Below are positions 46,193-55,953 of a stretch of 64,000 nt of DNA, piece by piece. Numbering within the stretch: position 1 is the stretch's first letter; every line of letters begins with the position of its first letter. The notes under the pieces were generated by a model that was not told where the DNA came from, ran no database searches, and saw only the letters and a program-made list of their open reading frames with translations. Both the position numbers and the translations under genes were made by a program. This DNA comes from an uncultured Clostridia bacterium (lineage in GTDB: Bacteria; Bacillota; Clostridia; Saccharofermentanales; Saccharofermentanaceae), in the NCBI GenBank assembly GCA_946187935.1, contig CAMHSJ010000002.1:62001-126000 (forward strand), given 5' to 3'.

Positions 46193-47268
46193 TGAACATA
46201 TCATGCGCTTCATATGAGGATCTTAAGGAGATACTGGATCTTCAGTATGTTGCATACCAGTCGGAAGCAGATCTATTCGGCACCAGGGATATCCCGCCTC
46301 TGAAGCAGACACTGGAAGACGTTCAGGAAGAATTTAGATCCAGAACGATACTTAAGATGACTGATGACAGCAACACTATCGTCGGTTCTGTAAGGGCAAT
46401 AGAAAAAGACGGCACGGTCTTCATAGGCAAACTCATGGTCCATCCGCGGTATCAGGGCAGGGGCTATGGATCAAAGCTCTTAAAGAGCATAGAAGAGCGT
46501 TTTCCGGGCAGAAGATATGAGCTTTTTACGAGTACAAGGAGCATAGATAATATAAGGCTCTACAATAAGCACGGTTATAAAGAGTTTGACCGCAAAGAGA
46601 TCACTGATGAACTTATCTTCGTTTACATGGAAAAGCTTCCCGGGAATAACCCGTGGGAAGACATCAGCCTTGATGATTATGAAAGCCACATGAGCCTTGA
46701 GTCCGTAAACCAGCTTCAGACCTTAAACTCGATCATGAAAGAGCAGTTTGGTCTGTTTCCCGCAGGTGATGTGATGATTCTTGGTGTTGCAGGAGGGAAC
46801 GGTCTTGAGCATGTTGATACAGGAAAATATAAGACTGTCTATGGCGTGGACATCAATGAGAGATACTTAGTGGAAACCCAAAAGCGTCATCCGGAATTAA
46901 AAGGAATTCTTAAATGTATCCATATGGATATCATCAAAGACGCGGATAAGCTTCCACGATCCGGGTTCGTTATTGCCGATCTTCTGATAGAGTACATAGG
47001 CTTAGATGCTTTTGTTAATGCATTAAGCATTGTTGAGCCTTCTTATGTTTCAATAGTTATCCAGATCAATATGGATGATAAGGACTGGGTCTCAGATTCG
47101 CCGTATCTTCATTCTTTTGACAGGCTTGATGAAGTCCACCATCAGATGGAATCGTCAGTGATTGAATCAGTGATGAGCAAAGCAGGTTACCTTCTTCTAT
47201 CTCAGAATGAATACCCGCTTCCTAACGGAAAGGCTCTGTTGCGCATGGATCTTCGCCTGAACACATAA
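46192..47268 (+). CDS. GNAT N-acetyltransferase fused to class I SAM-dependent methyltransferase-like domain
   Basis: GKLMVHPRYQGRGYGSKLLKSIE (GNAT), then VMILGVAGGNGLEHVDTGKYKTVYGVDINERYL (SAM-binding-like). Confidence 0.82.
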   Translation: MNISCASYEDLKEILDLQYVAYQSEADLFGTRDIPPLKQTLEDVQEEFRSRTILKMTDDSNTIVGSVRAIEKDGTVFIGKLMVHPRYQGRGYGSKLLKSIEERFPGRRYELFTSTRSIDNIRLYNKHGYKEFDRKEITDELIFVYMEKLPGNNPWEDISLDDYESHMSLESVNQLQTLNSIMKEQFGLFPAGDVMILGVAGGNGLEHVDTGKYKTVYGVDINERYLVETQKRHPELKGILKCIHMDIIKDADKLPRSGFVIADLLIEYIGLDAFVNALSIVEPSYVSIVIQINMDDKDWVSDSPYLHSFDRLDEVHHQMESSVIESVMSKAGYLLLSQNEYPLPNGKALLRMDLRLNT

Positions 47269-47344
47269 GTTAGTTGTTTATTTACAATTCTTTGCCGCCT
47301 GACATGTTAAGATAATTTTATGTTTTAGCGGAGGTGGCGTTATT

Positions 47345-48769
47345 ATGCTAAAAAATTTTGAAGAAGCGAAGTTGTTCATCGAAGAGAATGACATCAAGAT
47401 GATCGACTTCAGGATGATCGACCTGAACGGAAGATGGCATCATCTCACGATCCCTGCCGAGAGGCTTACAGAGCATACCATGACATCAGGCATAGGTTTT
47501 GACGGAAGCAATTACGGTTTTGCTCCCGTTGAGAAGAGCGATATGGTATTCATTCCCGATCTTTCCAGTGCTGCGATAGACGATTTCTGTGAGATCAAGA
47601 CTCTCTCCATGATAGGTGACGTAAGGATCATAGGTGATAAGGAGAATATCCCATTTAACCAGGAACCAAGAAATGTCAGCAAGCGTGCAGAAGAATATAT
47701 GAAGGAAACAGGTATTGCAGATACTTTCCTCTTAGGACCTGAATTCGAGTTCTATGTTTTCGACGAGGTGTCTTTTGCCAATAAACCCAACGGCTGCGGT
47801 TTCTCTGTTGACGGTGAGGAAGCTTTCTGGAACAACGGAGAGATCGGAGGTATGGGTTTTCAAACTCCTCATCAGGGCGGCTACCACATTGCGCCCCCAC
47901 AGGATATCGCTTATGACTTGAGGAGCAGGATATCAATGCTCATGGAAAACCAGGGGATCAAGGTCAAGTACCACCACCATGAAGTAGGTTCTGCCCAGAT
48001 GGAGATAGAGGTTGAGTTTGCGCCTATGACCGAGATGGCTGACAAGACCATGCTCACCAAGTACATCATTAAGAATGAGGCAGTCATGGAGGGTAAGACC
48101 GCAACGTTCATGCCCAAGCCTATATATGGCGAAGCAGGTTCGGGAATGCACGTTCATATGCTGATGTTCAAGGACGGTAAGCCTGTATTCTACGATGAGA
48201 ACGGGTATTCCGGACTTTCACAGACGGCTCTTTATTTTATCGGCGGAATACTAAGACACGTTCCTGCGATCTGCGCGTTCTCAAATCCTTCAACGAACTC
48301 ATATAAGAGGCTTATTCCCGGATTCGAGGCTCCCGTTACGATCGGTTATGCAACAGCAAACAGAAGCGCAGTAATCCGTATCCCCGCATATGCCAAGACT
48401 CCTGATAAGAAGAGATTCGAACTCAGGAATCCTGATGCAACATGTAATCCTTATTATTGCTATGCCGCTATCCTCATGGCAGGACTTGACGGCGTCAAGA
48501 ACAAGATCGATCCCGAGAAGGAAGGCTATGGCCCTTATGACTTCAATCTCTATAATCTTTCCGATGAGGAGAAAAAGAAGATCAAGGGCCTTCCCAAGTC
48601 ATTGGGTTCTGCACTTAAGGCTCTTGAGAAAGATCATGACTTCTTAACCGCAGGCGGAGTATTCCCCATTGAACTCATTAATCTTTGGATAGCAAACAGA
48701 AGAAAGGATCTAGCCAAGCACGTCTCTATGCCTACACCGATGGAATATGAGATGTATTACGATCTTTAA
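47345..48769 (+). CDS. glnA: Glutamine synthetase type I
   Basis: DGSNYGFAPVEKSDM, GPEFEFYVFD, HHHEVGSAQMEIE, GSGMHVHM, NPSTNSYKRLIPGFEAPV. Confidence 0.96.
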   Translation: MLKNFEEAKLFIEENDIKMIDFRMIDLNGRWHHLTIPAERLTEHTMTSGIGFDGSNYGFAPVEKSDMVFIPDLSSAAIDDFCEIKTLSMIGDVRIIGDKENIPFNQEPRNVSKRAEEYMKETGIADTFLLGPEFEFYVFDEVSFANKPNGCGFSVDGEEAFWNNGEIGGMGFQTPHQGGYHIAPPQDIAYDLRSRISMLMENQGIKVKYHHHEVGSAQMEIEVEFAPMTEMADKTMLTKYIIKNEAVMEGKTATFMPKPIYGEAGSGMHVHMLMFKDGKPVFYDENGYSGLSQTALYFIGGILRHVPAICAFSNPSTNSYKRLIPGFEAPVTIGYATANRSAVIRIPAYAKTPDKKRFELRNPDATCNPYYCYAAILMAGLDGVKNKIDPEKEGYGPYDFNLYNLSDEEKKKIKGLPKSLGSALKALEKDHDFLTAGGVFPIELINLWIANRRKDLAKHVSMPTPMEYEMYYDL

Positions 48770-48780
48770 TGTGACAAGGT

Positions 48781-48807
48781 GTGACAAGGGGACATGCCTT
48801 TTGTCAC
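48781..48807. repeat. REP-like hairpin copy 1: GTGACAAGGGG-ACATG-CCTTTTGTCAC
   Basis: 27 nt imperfect palindrome; identical to copy 2; preceded by partial copy GTGACAAGGT at 48771. Confidence 0.85.
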
Positions 48808-48893
48808 ATTTGGCCGGACTGGAGCAGTTCAGAAGCAGTAACTATCCCGGTTCAGTAAGTACCGGACCGGACTGAAGTCCAAATTTGCAAATT

Positions 48894-48929
48894 CACTCGC
48901 AAATCAAGATACGTTTTGCGGGTGTTTTT
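48894..48929 (+). terminator. Intrinsic terminator downstream of glnA
   Basis: CACTCGCAAA / TTTGCGGGTG 10 bp stem (one G-U), 11 nt loop, then TTTTT. Confidence 0.85.
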
Positions 48930-48956
48930 GTGACAAGGGGACATGCCTTTTGTCAC
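48930..48956. repeat. REP-like hairpin copy 2, identical to copy 1
   Basis: GTGACAAGGGGACATGCCTTTTGTCAC. Confidence 0.87.
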
Positions 48957-49026
48957 ACTAATGCTTGTAATAACAGGCGCCAAGTGGTTCAATTTTATCC
49001 GTGGATTTTTTATCAGGAGATAGGAT

Positions 49027-51273
49027 ATGTCAGACGTCATTAATGAAGAGATCAAGAACGAAGCAGTAGCAGAACAGGCTTCAAAACCCCAAAAGGAAAA
49101 GCTGATTAAGCGGATCTGGAATGGGATCAAAAAGCCGTTTAAGTTCTTGTGGAAGAAGAGTGGACCGGCTCGTGAATTCATGGGCAAGGGCAGGGCAGGC
49201 GGCATGATCCTTGAGATCATAGTTGCATCGCAGTTATGGAGCAGCGGTACTTATTTTACTTTCCTCGGCAAGATCCCGCTTATCCTGTGCGTCGTAATAA
49301 CCGCGGTCATATGGGTCATATTTGCCGAGCTCCTTAATCTCATTATCAAGATCGTTTTCGGCGGCGGCAAACGCTGCAAATCATATTTCTTTACATCTCT
49401 TATGGCTGTAGGATCTATGAATACAATTTCAGATCAGTTTGGTGCCGTCCCCGGAATGCTCATCATGACATTCCTTCTGGTGCTCTCTTCTGACATTACC
49501 GGAAGGATTGTCTGGAGTTTTATAAGGACCAGGAGGTTTAAGCAGGTATTTGCTTATGCTGCCGGAGTGCTCTCAGTTTCGTATCTTATCCTTTTTGCCT
49601 TCTTCTACCATAACGATAACTTCGGTGAGAGCAGGATAAGTTTCTATAATGGCATCTATCAGCAGGAATCTTATACGGACGGATTCTCATCATATCTTGA
49701 AAACGGACCTTACAGCGTGGGCACATTGTCTTACGGTCCCGGCGAGGGCGAGGACCTGGCGGCCGGCACGATCGATCTCAGTGTTTACGATTACATTGAA
49801 GATGCGGAAGATCCTCTGAGCGCCTTGACCAGAGCCGTCAGTGATTATGATTTTGCGAAGACTCCTGTTAAGGGTCAGATCTGGTACCCTGAGGGACAGA
49901 GTAATTGCCCCGTTTTCTTCATAGTTCACGGCAACCACGATTCCACGACTCCGTCTTACTTGGGTTACGATTACCTGGGCGAGTACCTGGCATCCAACGG
50001 ATATGCCGTTGTATCAGTCGATGAGAACATAATCAACGAGCTTGGCACTAATAATGACTTAAGAGCTGTACTCCTGCTCGAAAACATGAAGTTTCTGCTT
50101 GATCAGTCCTCATCTTCCGGCAGCTTGATATCCGGCCTCATCGACCCTGAAAAGATCGCGATAGGCGGTCATTCCAGAGGCGGTGAGATGGTCGCAACAG
50201 CTTATCTTTTCAATGAACTTGATTCATATCCCGAAGACGGAAGCATCAAGTTTGACTACCATTTCAACATCACATCCATCGTTGCTATAGCCCCTGTCGT
50301 CGACCAGTACAGGCCTGTCAGCCGATCGGTAGAATTATCCGATGTCAGTTATCTTCTGCTTCACGGATCCAACGATCAGGATGTCTCGATAATGTGCGGC
50401 GAGAAGCAGTATAACAACATAAAGTTTACGGGCGAAGCCGGGGACTATATGATAAAGTCTGAAGTCTATATCCTGGGTGCCAACCATGGTCAGTTCAATT
50501 CACTGTGGGGGCAGTACGATTCCCCTACCGGCAAGGGTTATCTCAACACATATAACTTTATCGCAGGGGATGAACAGAAGCTTATTGCCAAGGCCTACAT
50601 AAGGACTTTCCTTGATCTTACGCTCTTAGGAGACGATACCTATCTGTCTCTTCTTAAGGACGTATCACAGTACACGGGAGATCTTCCTGATACTGTCTAT
50701 ATAACAAACTTCGAAGATTCAGACAGAGTTACGCTCTGTTCCTTTGACAGAACGACCGATATATCAGATTACGGCAACGGCACTTCAATAGACGTAACCG
50801 GAACAAAATGCTGGACCATCGAGCCATATACCAGAGGTGACGGCGGTGAAGGCGAAGATTATGTTCTGTCTTTGTCCTGGGAAGAGGATTCTTCGCCCGC
50901 GATAATTGTTGATTTTGATCCTATAGATATTTCAGACGGCTATATCTGCTTTGGCATCGCCGATATGAGAGAGGACACGGAAGACTTGGAAGAAGGTCTT
51001 GATTATACGGTCACCCTTAAGGATGCAAATGGAAATGAAGTAAGTATTACAAGACCTGTATTTGTATGGCACTCGCTGGCGGTTCAGCTCTGGAAGCAGG
51101 ATGTCTTCTTCGGAAGCTATGAGTATAAGCATCAGATCCAGGGCGTCGTGATCACACCTGACATGATAGGTCAGGCGGATCTTGACCTCGCTCAGATCAC
51201 GGGCATGACGATCACCACAGACGGAACAGCTGAAGGCGAGATAATAATCGACGACATCGGATATTCAGTGTGA
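49027..51273 (+). CDS. Membrane-anchored alpha/beta hydrolase with C-terminal beta-rich domain
   Basis: Several N-terminal TMs; PVFFIVHGNHDSTTPSYLGYDYLGEYLASNGYAVVSVDEN, GGHSRGGEM nucleophile elbow, LLLHGSNDQDV, GANHGQFN. Confidence 0.85.
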   Translation: MSDVINEEIKNEAVAEQASKPQKEKLIKRIWNGIKKPFKFLWKKSGPAREFMGKGRAGGMILEIIVASQLWSSGTYFTFLGKIPLILCVVITAVIWVIFAELLNLIIKIVFGGGKRCKSYFFTSLMAVGSMNTISDQFGAVPGMLIMTFLLVLSSDITGRIVWSFIRTRRFKQVFAYAAGVLSVSYLILFAFFYHNDNFGESRISFYNGIYQQESYTDGFSSYLENGPYSVGTLSYGPGEGEDLAAGTIDLSVYDYIEDAEDPLSALTRAVSDYDFAKTPVKGQIWYPEGQSNCPVFFIVHGNHDSTTPSYLGYDYLGEYLASNGYAVVSVDENIINELGTNNDLRAVLLLENMKFLLDQSSSSGSLISGLIDPEKIAIGGHSRGGEMVATAYLFNELDSYPEDGSIKFDYHFNITSIVAIAPVVDQYRPVSRSVELSDVSYLLLHGSNDQDVSIMCGEKQYNNIKFTGEAGDYMIKSEVYILGANHGQFNSLWGQYDSPTGKGYLNTYNFIAGDEQKLIAKAYIRTFLDLTLLGDDTYLSLLKDVSQYTGDLPDTVYITNFEDSDRVTLCSFDRTTDISDYGNGTSIDVTGTKCWTIEPYTRGDGGEGEDYVLSLSWEEDSSPAIIVDFDPIDISDGYICFGIADMREDTEDLEEGLDYTVTLKDANGNEVSITRPVFVWHSLAVQLWKQDVFFGSYEYKHQIQGVVITPDMIGQADLDLAQITGMTITTDGTAEGEIIIDDIGYSV

Positions 51274-51296
51274 CAAGAGGCATGTCCCCTTGTCAC
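51270..51296. repeat. REP-like hairpin copy 3, inverted orientation, one substitution
   Basis: GTGACAAGAGGCATGTCCCCTTGTCAC; reverse complement GTGACAAGGGGACATGCCTCTTGTCAC differs from copies 1/2 at one base. Confidence 0.87.
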
Positions 51297-51369
51297 ATTT
51301 CCAAAAGGTGTTATTCTAAAATAATAAGTCAAAGACTTTTGTATATTTTAATCGCCGGGAGGAATTCAC

Positions 51370-52872
51370 ATGAGTATTGCCAACGTTTTTTCCAAGAACA
51401 TGCCTGAGATCAAGATGGGTATCATCGCAGTCAGCAGAGACTGTTTTCCCATGAGCTTGTCAGAGAGCAGAAGAGCTTCTGTTGTGGCAAGTTACAAGGA
51501 AAGATACGGAGATATATATGAGTGCAAGGTGACTGTCGAGAATGAGAAAGACATGGAGAAGGCCCTTGAAGATATCAAGGCAGCAGGATGTGATGCCCTT
51601 ACTGTCTATCTCGGCAATTTCGGACCTGAAACTCCTGAGACATTACTCGTTAAGTACTTTGACGGACCATCCATGGTGATCGCCGCAGCTGAGGAAGCAG
51701 GCGATAGGCTCCTTGATGACAGAGGAGACGCTTACTGTGGCATGCTCAATGCAAGCTATAACCTCAAACTCAGAAATCTTAATGCATATATACCTGAATA
51801 TCCCGTAGGCGATGCTGATGAGTGCGCTGACATGATCGCAGATTTCCACTCAATAGCCAGGACCGTATCTGCAGTAAGGAATCTCAAGATAATAGGTTTC
51901 GGACCGAGGCCTCAGGACTTTTTGGCCTGCAATGCTCCCATCAAGCAGCTCTACAACATAGGTGTTGAGATCGAGGAGAACTCAGAGCTCGATCTTTTCG
52001 AAGCATTCAAAAAGCATGAAGGCGATCCCAGGATCCCTGCTGTTGCAGATGACATGGCAAATGAACTCGGTGCAGGCAATAAGAAGCCTGAGATATTAAA
52101 CAAGCTCGCACAGTACGAACTTACTCTTCTTGACTGGGTCGAAGCACACAAGGGAAGCAGGAAGTTCGTTACCATTGCAGGCAAGTGCTGGCCGGCATTC
52201 CAGACACAGTTCGGTTTCGTTCCGTGTTTTGTTAACAGCCGTCTTGCAAAAAGAGGCATCCCTGTTTCATGCGAAGTCGATATCTACGGTGCTCTGAGCG
52301 AATACATCGGCTCAGTAGTGAGCAATGACGTTGTTACGCTCCTTGATATCAACAATTCAGTCCCTAAGGATATGTATAACGAAGAGATCAAGGGCAAGTT
52401 CTCCTACGATTACAAGATCACTGATACATTCATGGGATTCCACTGCGGCAACACTGCATCGACCAAGCTCGCTTTCTGTGAGATGAAGAATCAGAAGATC
52501 ATGGCAAGATCACTGCCTGAGGAAGTAACAAACGGTACGCTTGAAGGCGATCTTGCGGCAGGCAAGGCAACAGTATACAGACTCCAGTCAACTGCAGATA
52601 CCAAGCTTCGCGCTTATATAGCACAGGGTGAGATCCTTCCTGTTAAGACAAGGTCATTCGGAGGCATCGGTATCTTCGCTGTTCCTGAGATGGGAAGATT
52701 CTACCGTCATGTATTAGTCGAGAAGAACTATCCTCATCATGCAGCTATTGCTTTCGGTCACTACGGCAAGCTCCTCTATGAAGTATTCAAGATGTTAGGC
52801 GTTGAGGTCGACGAGATCGACTATAACCGCCCTTCAGGAGTGCTCTACAAGACAGAGAATCCTTTCGCATGA
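51370..52872 (+). CDS. L-fucose/L-arabinose isomerase-family protein
   Basis: 500 aa; ANELGAGNKKPEILNKLAQYELTLLDWVEAHKG, VTIAGKCWPAFQTQFGFVPC, GIPVSCEVDIYGALSEY, GFHCGNTAS; coupled to a xylulokinase-like gene. Confidence 0.85.
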   Translation: MSIANVFSKNMPEIKMGIIAVSRDCFPMSLSESRRASVVASYKERYGDIYECKVTVENEKDMEKALEDIKAAGCDALTVYLGNFGPETPETLLVKYFDGPSMVIAAAEEAGDRLLDDRGDAYCGMLNASYNLKLRNLNAYIPEYPVGDADECADMIADFHSIARTVSAVRNLKIIGFGPRPQDFLACNAPIKQLYNIGVEIEENSELDLFEAFKKHEGDPRIPAVADDMANELGAGNKKPEILNKLAQYELTLLDWVEAHKGSRKFVTIAGKCWPAFQTQFGFVPCFVNSRLAKRGIPVSCEVDIYGALSEYIGSVVSNDVVTLLDINNSVPKDMYNEEIKGKFSYDYKITDTFMGFHCGNTASTKLAFCEMKNQKIMARSLPEEVTNGTLEGDLAAGKATVYRLQSTADTKLRAYIAQGEILPVKTRSFGGIGIFAVPEMGRFYRHVLVEKNYPHHAAIAFGHYGKLLYEVFKMLGVEVDEIDYNRPSGVLYKTENPFA

Positions 52873-54332
52873 AAGTCTATGCAGGCATAGACCTCGGTAC
52901 GAGCGGAGTCAAGCTCCTTCTGATGGATGAGGAAGGCAGAGTGCTCCGCTCTGTAAGGCGTGAGTATGGTCTGTCCTTCCCAAATCCCGGCTGGTCCGAG
53001 CAAGACCCCGAAGACTGGTATGACAATACCATAGAAGGGCTTAAGGAACTTATAAGTGATATTGAACCGGCTTCTCTTACGGGCATCGGCATAGCAGGCC
53101 AGATGCATGGTCTTGTTATCCTTGATGAAAACGATGAGGTGATAAGGCCTGCTATACTCTGGAATGACGGAAGGACACAAGAAGAGACAAGGTATCTTAA
53201 CGAAGAGATCGGACAGGAAAGATTAGCCAAACTGACCGGCAATATCGCATTTGCAGGATTTACTGCTCCCAAGATACTGTGGGTTTATAAAAACGAACCT
53301 GATCTGTTTGCCCGTATCAGTAAGATAATGCTCCCCAAGGATTATCTTGTATACAGGCTTACAGGTGATTTTACGGGCGATTATTCTGATGCGTCAGGAA
53401 TGCTGCTCCTTGATGTTAAGGACAAGAAGTGGTCTTCTGAGATGCTTGATATCTGCCATATTACTGAAGACATGCTCCCCAAGCTTCATGAGAGCAGCTC
53501 TGTGGCGGGTCTGGTCAAAGATGATATCCTGTCTGTTACCGGTCTGACTGGTCCTGTAAGTGTTGTCTGCGGTGCAGGTGATAATGCGGCTGCCGCTGTC
53601 GGCACCGGAACTGCAGGCCCGGGCAAATGCAATATCTCTCTTGGTACCTCAGGAACGGTATTCATTACTGCAGATTCCTATCAGGTTCTGCCTAACAATG
53701 CACTTCACTTTTTCGCGCATGCGGATACCGGATACCATATCATGGGGTGCATGCTGTCTGCGGCATCATGCAACAAGTGGTGGATGGACGATATCCTGAA
53801 GGATAAGGATTATCAGGCTTCACAGTCTGACATGACTGATCTTGGTACAAATACTGTTTTCTTCCTGCCCTATCTGATGGGCGAGAGGTCTCCTCATAAC
53901 GATCCGAAAGTCAGATCCATGTTTATCGGAATGAGCATGGATACGACAAGGACACAGATGACACAGGCTGTTCTTGAAGGCGTAGCATACGGTATCAGGG
54001 ACAGTGTTGAGATAGCACGCTCACTGGGCATTAGTATCACTGAAACATGTATCTGCGGAGGCGGTGCCAGGAGCGAGGTATGGCGGAAGATCATCTCTAA
54101 TGTACTGAACGTTAAGGTCAAGACTCTTATTAATGATGAGGGTCCTGCTCTTGGCGCAGCGATACTGGCAGCAGTTGGAACAGGTGCCTATAAGGATGTC
54201 ATATCGGCAGCAGATCATATCGTCAAGTACGGAGAGGTGATCTGTCCTGATCCTGATGTGGTCAGCAGATACGATAAGGGATATGATATCTATAGAAAGC
54301 TATACCCCTCTATCAAGGGTCTATATGTATGA
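52869..54332 (+). CDS. xylB: Xylulokinase-like FGGY carbohydrate kinase
   Basis: YAGIDLGTSGVKLLLMDEEG, GIGIAGQMHGLV, ILWNDGRTQEE, GAGDNAAAAVGTGT, CICGGGARSEVWRKI. Confidence 0.93.
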   Translation: MKVYAGIDLGTSGVKLLLMDEEGRVLRSVRREYGLSFPNPGWSEQDPEDWYDNTIEGLKELISDIEPASLTGIGIAGQMHGLVILDENDEVIRPAILWNDGRTQEETRYLNEEIGQERLAKLTGNIAFAGFTAPKILWVYKNEPDLFARISKIMLPKDYLVYRLTGDFTGDYSDASGMLLLDVKDKKWSSEMLDICHITEDMLPKLHESSSVAGLVKDDILSVTGLTGPVSVVCGAGDNAAAAVGTGTAGPGKCNISLGTSGTVFITADSYQVLPNNALHFFAHADTGYHIMGCMLSAASCNKWWMDDILKDKDYQASQSDMTDLGTNTVFFLPYLMGERSPHNDPKVRSMFIGMSMDTTRTQMTQAVLEGVAYGIRDSVEIARSLGISITETCICGGGARSEVWRKIISNVLNVKVKTLINDEGPALGAAILAAVGTGAYKDVISAADHIVKYGEVICPDPDVVSRYDKGYDIYRKLYPSIKGLYV

Positions 54333-54348
54333 TAAGGCGGTGCAATAA

Positions 54349-55953
54349 GTGGAACTGGTAAAGGTCTTTATCTGTGAAGATGAGAGCATAGTGCGCGAAG
54401 GCTTAAGGGACATGATCCCGTGGGAGAAATACGGTTGTGAATTCGTAGGTGATGCGCCAGACGGCGAAATGGCCCTGCCCATGATACGTAAGCTCCAGCC
54501 GGATATCCTTATTACTGATATCACCATGCCATTTATGGACGGATTATCCTTGAGCAAGACAGTATTAACGGAACTGCCCAATATAAAGATCATCGTAATA
54601 AGCGGATATAATGACTTCGAATATGCCCGAAAAGCGATCGAGATAGGCGTCGAGCAGTATCTTCTAAAGCCGGTTACCAAGGCGGACATGATAAGTGCCA
54701 TAGAGAACACCCGCAAGAAGATAAGCGAGGAGAACGAGCAGAAGGATTACTTAAGCCAGTACGAGCAGGAATTCAAGAAGTTCGAGAGATTATCCCACAG
54801 GTCTTTTTTTGAGAAACTGGTAGAGGGATCGCTTTCCGTTCAGGAGATCTACGAAGAAGCAAACAAGCTCCATCTCAATCTGTCTGCTGACGGGTATAAC
54901 ATAGTCATATTCTCCATACAGGACCTTAACAAGGCATCCTACACTGATGATGCGGCAAATGTTACCGATGATCTTCTTAACCATTTCCTGCAGTATCCGA
55001 ATTACATACTGTTCAGGTGCAATCTCCTGTCATATGCCGTTCTTATCAAGGGCGATTCCGACAGGCTGGATCAGCTTCAGGAAAACTGCGTAAAGATGAT
55101 CAAGGAGCATTGCGAGGGTTCTCCTAAGGCCCTTGACTGGTATGTTGCAGTGGGAATAAAGACGAACAGATTGAGCGGACTTTCTTCCTGCTATGCTGAT
55201 GCGAACCGCGCATTTGCATACCGCCATATCCTGCCGAACCAGCATATCCTCATAGCAGAGCAGCTTAAGGCCGTAGAGTATGTGCCGACAGAGACAGAGA
55301 TCAATACTATCGATGCGGGCAAGTTCGATCCCATGATCATAAGATACTTTGTACAGACAGGTACTATCAACGAAGTTGAGACTTTTGCCGATCAGTACAT
55401 TTCAGGTCTTGAAGGAAGTCTTCATTCGATCCTGTTCCGCTACTATCTTCTTGTAAGCATCAGGGTCAATGTCGAACTTGCTCTTAAGGAGACGGGTGTT
55501 CCTTCTGAAGTAATAGCATCAGATCTTCCCTCATGCGAGAAGACCGACACGGTCGAGGATGCCAGAGAGTACTTCAAGAACATGTTAAACGTTGCCATCA
55601 GACTGAGGGAAGATGAGATCCAGAAGCAGAGCAATGATATCACGGATACGGCTCTTTCTTATATTAACGAACATTATTCAGATCCCGACATATCACTTGA
55701 CAGCGTTGCTGAAGCGATCAACATAAGCTCTAATTATCTGAGCGCACTGTTCAGCAACAAGGTCGGCCTGTCGTTTGTTGAATACATAACCAAGAAGAGG
55801 ATGGCAAAGGCCAAGCAGCTGTTGAGGAGCACGAGCAAGAGATCAGGTGAGATCGCATTTGAGATCGGATACAAGGATCCCAGATACTTCTCATTTGTCT
55901 TCAAGAAATACCAGGGTGTCACTCCAAGTCAGTACCGTAACGGTGAAGCCTGA
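54349..55953 (+). CDS. AraC-type response regulator (YesN-like)
   Basis: VFICEDESIVREGLRDMIPWEKYG...DILITDITMPFMDG receiver; C-terminal two-HTH AraC domain FEIGYKDPRYFSFVFKKYQGVTPSQYR. Confidence 0.94.
   Translation: MELVKVFICEDESIVREGLRDMIPWEKYGCEFVGDAPDGEMALPMIRKLQPDILITDITMPFMDGLSLSKTVLTELPNIKIIVISGYNDFEYARKAIEIGVEQYLLKPVTKADMISAIENTRKKISEENEQKDYLSQYEQEFKKFERLSHRSFFEKLVEGSLSVQEIYEEANKLHLNLSADGYNIVIFSIQDLNKASYTDDAANVTDDLLNHFLQYPNYILFRCNLLSYAVLIKGDSDRLDQLQENCVKMIKEHCEGSPKALDWYVAVGIKTNRLSGLSSCYADANRAFAYRHILPNQHILIAEQLKAVEYVPTETEINTIDAGKFDPMIIRYFVQTGTINEVETFADQYISGLEGSLHSILFRYYLLVSIRVNVELALKETGVPSEVIASDLPSCEKTDTVEDAREYFKNMLNVAIRLREDEIQKQSNDITDTALSYINEHYSDPDISLDSVAEAINISSNYLSALFSNKVGLSFVEYITKKRMAKAKQLLRSTSKRSGEIAFEIGYKDPRYFSFVFKKYQGVTPSQYRNGEA

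Noticed and set aside
48781-48807. Calling REP-like hairpins intrinsic terminators
   Set aside because: No U-rich tract directly follows copies 1 or 3; the real glnA terminator is the separate stem at 48894-48929.
48781-51296. Possible CRISPR or tandem repeat array from the GTGACAAGG repeats
   Set aside because: Only three copies, irregular spacing, one inverted, palindromic; fits REP-like elements, not CRISPR.
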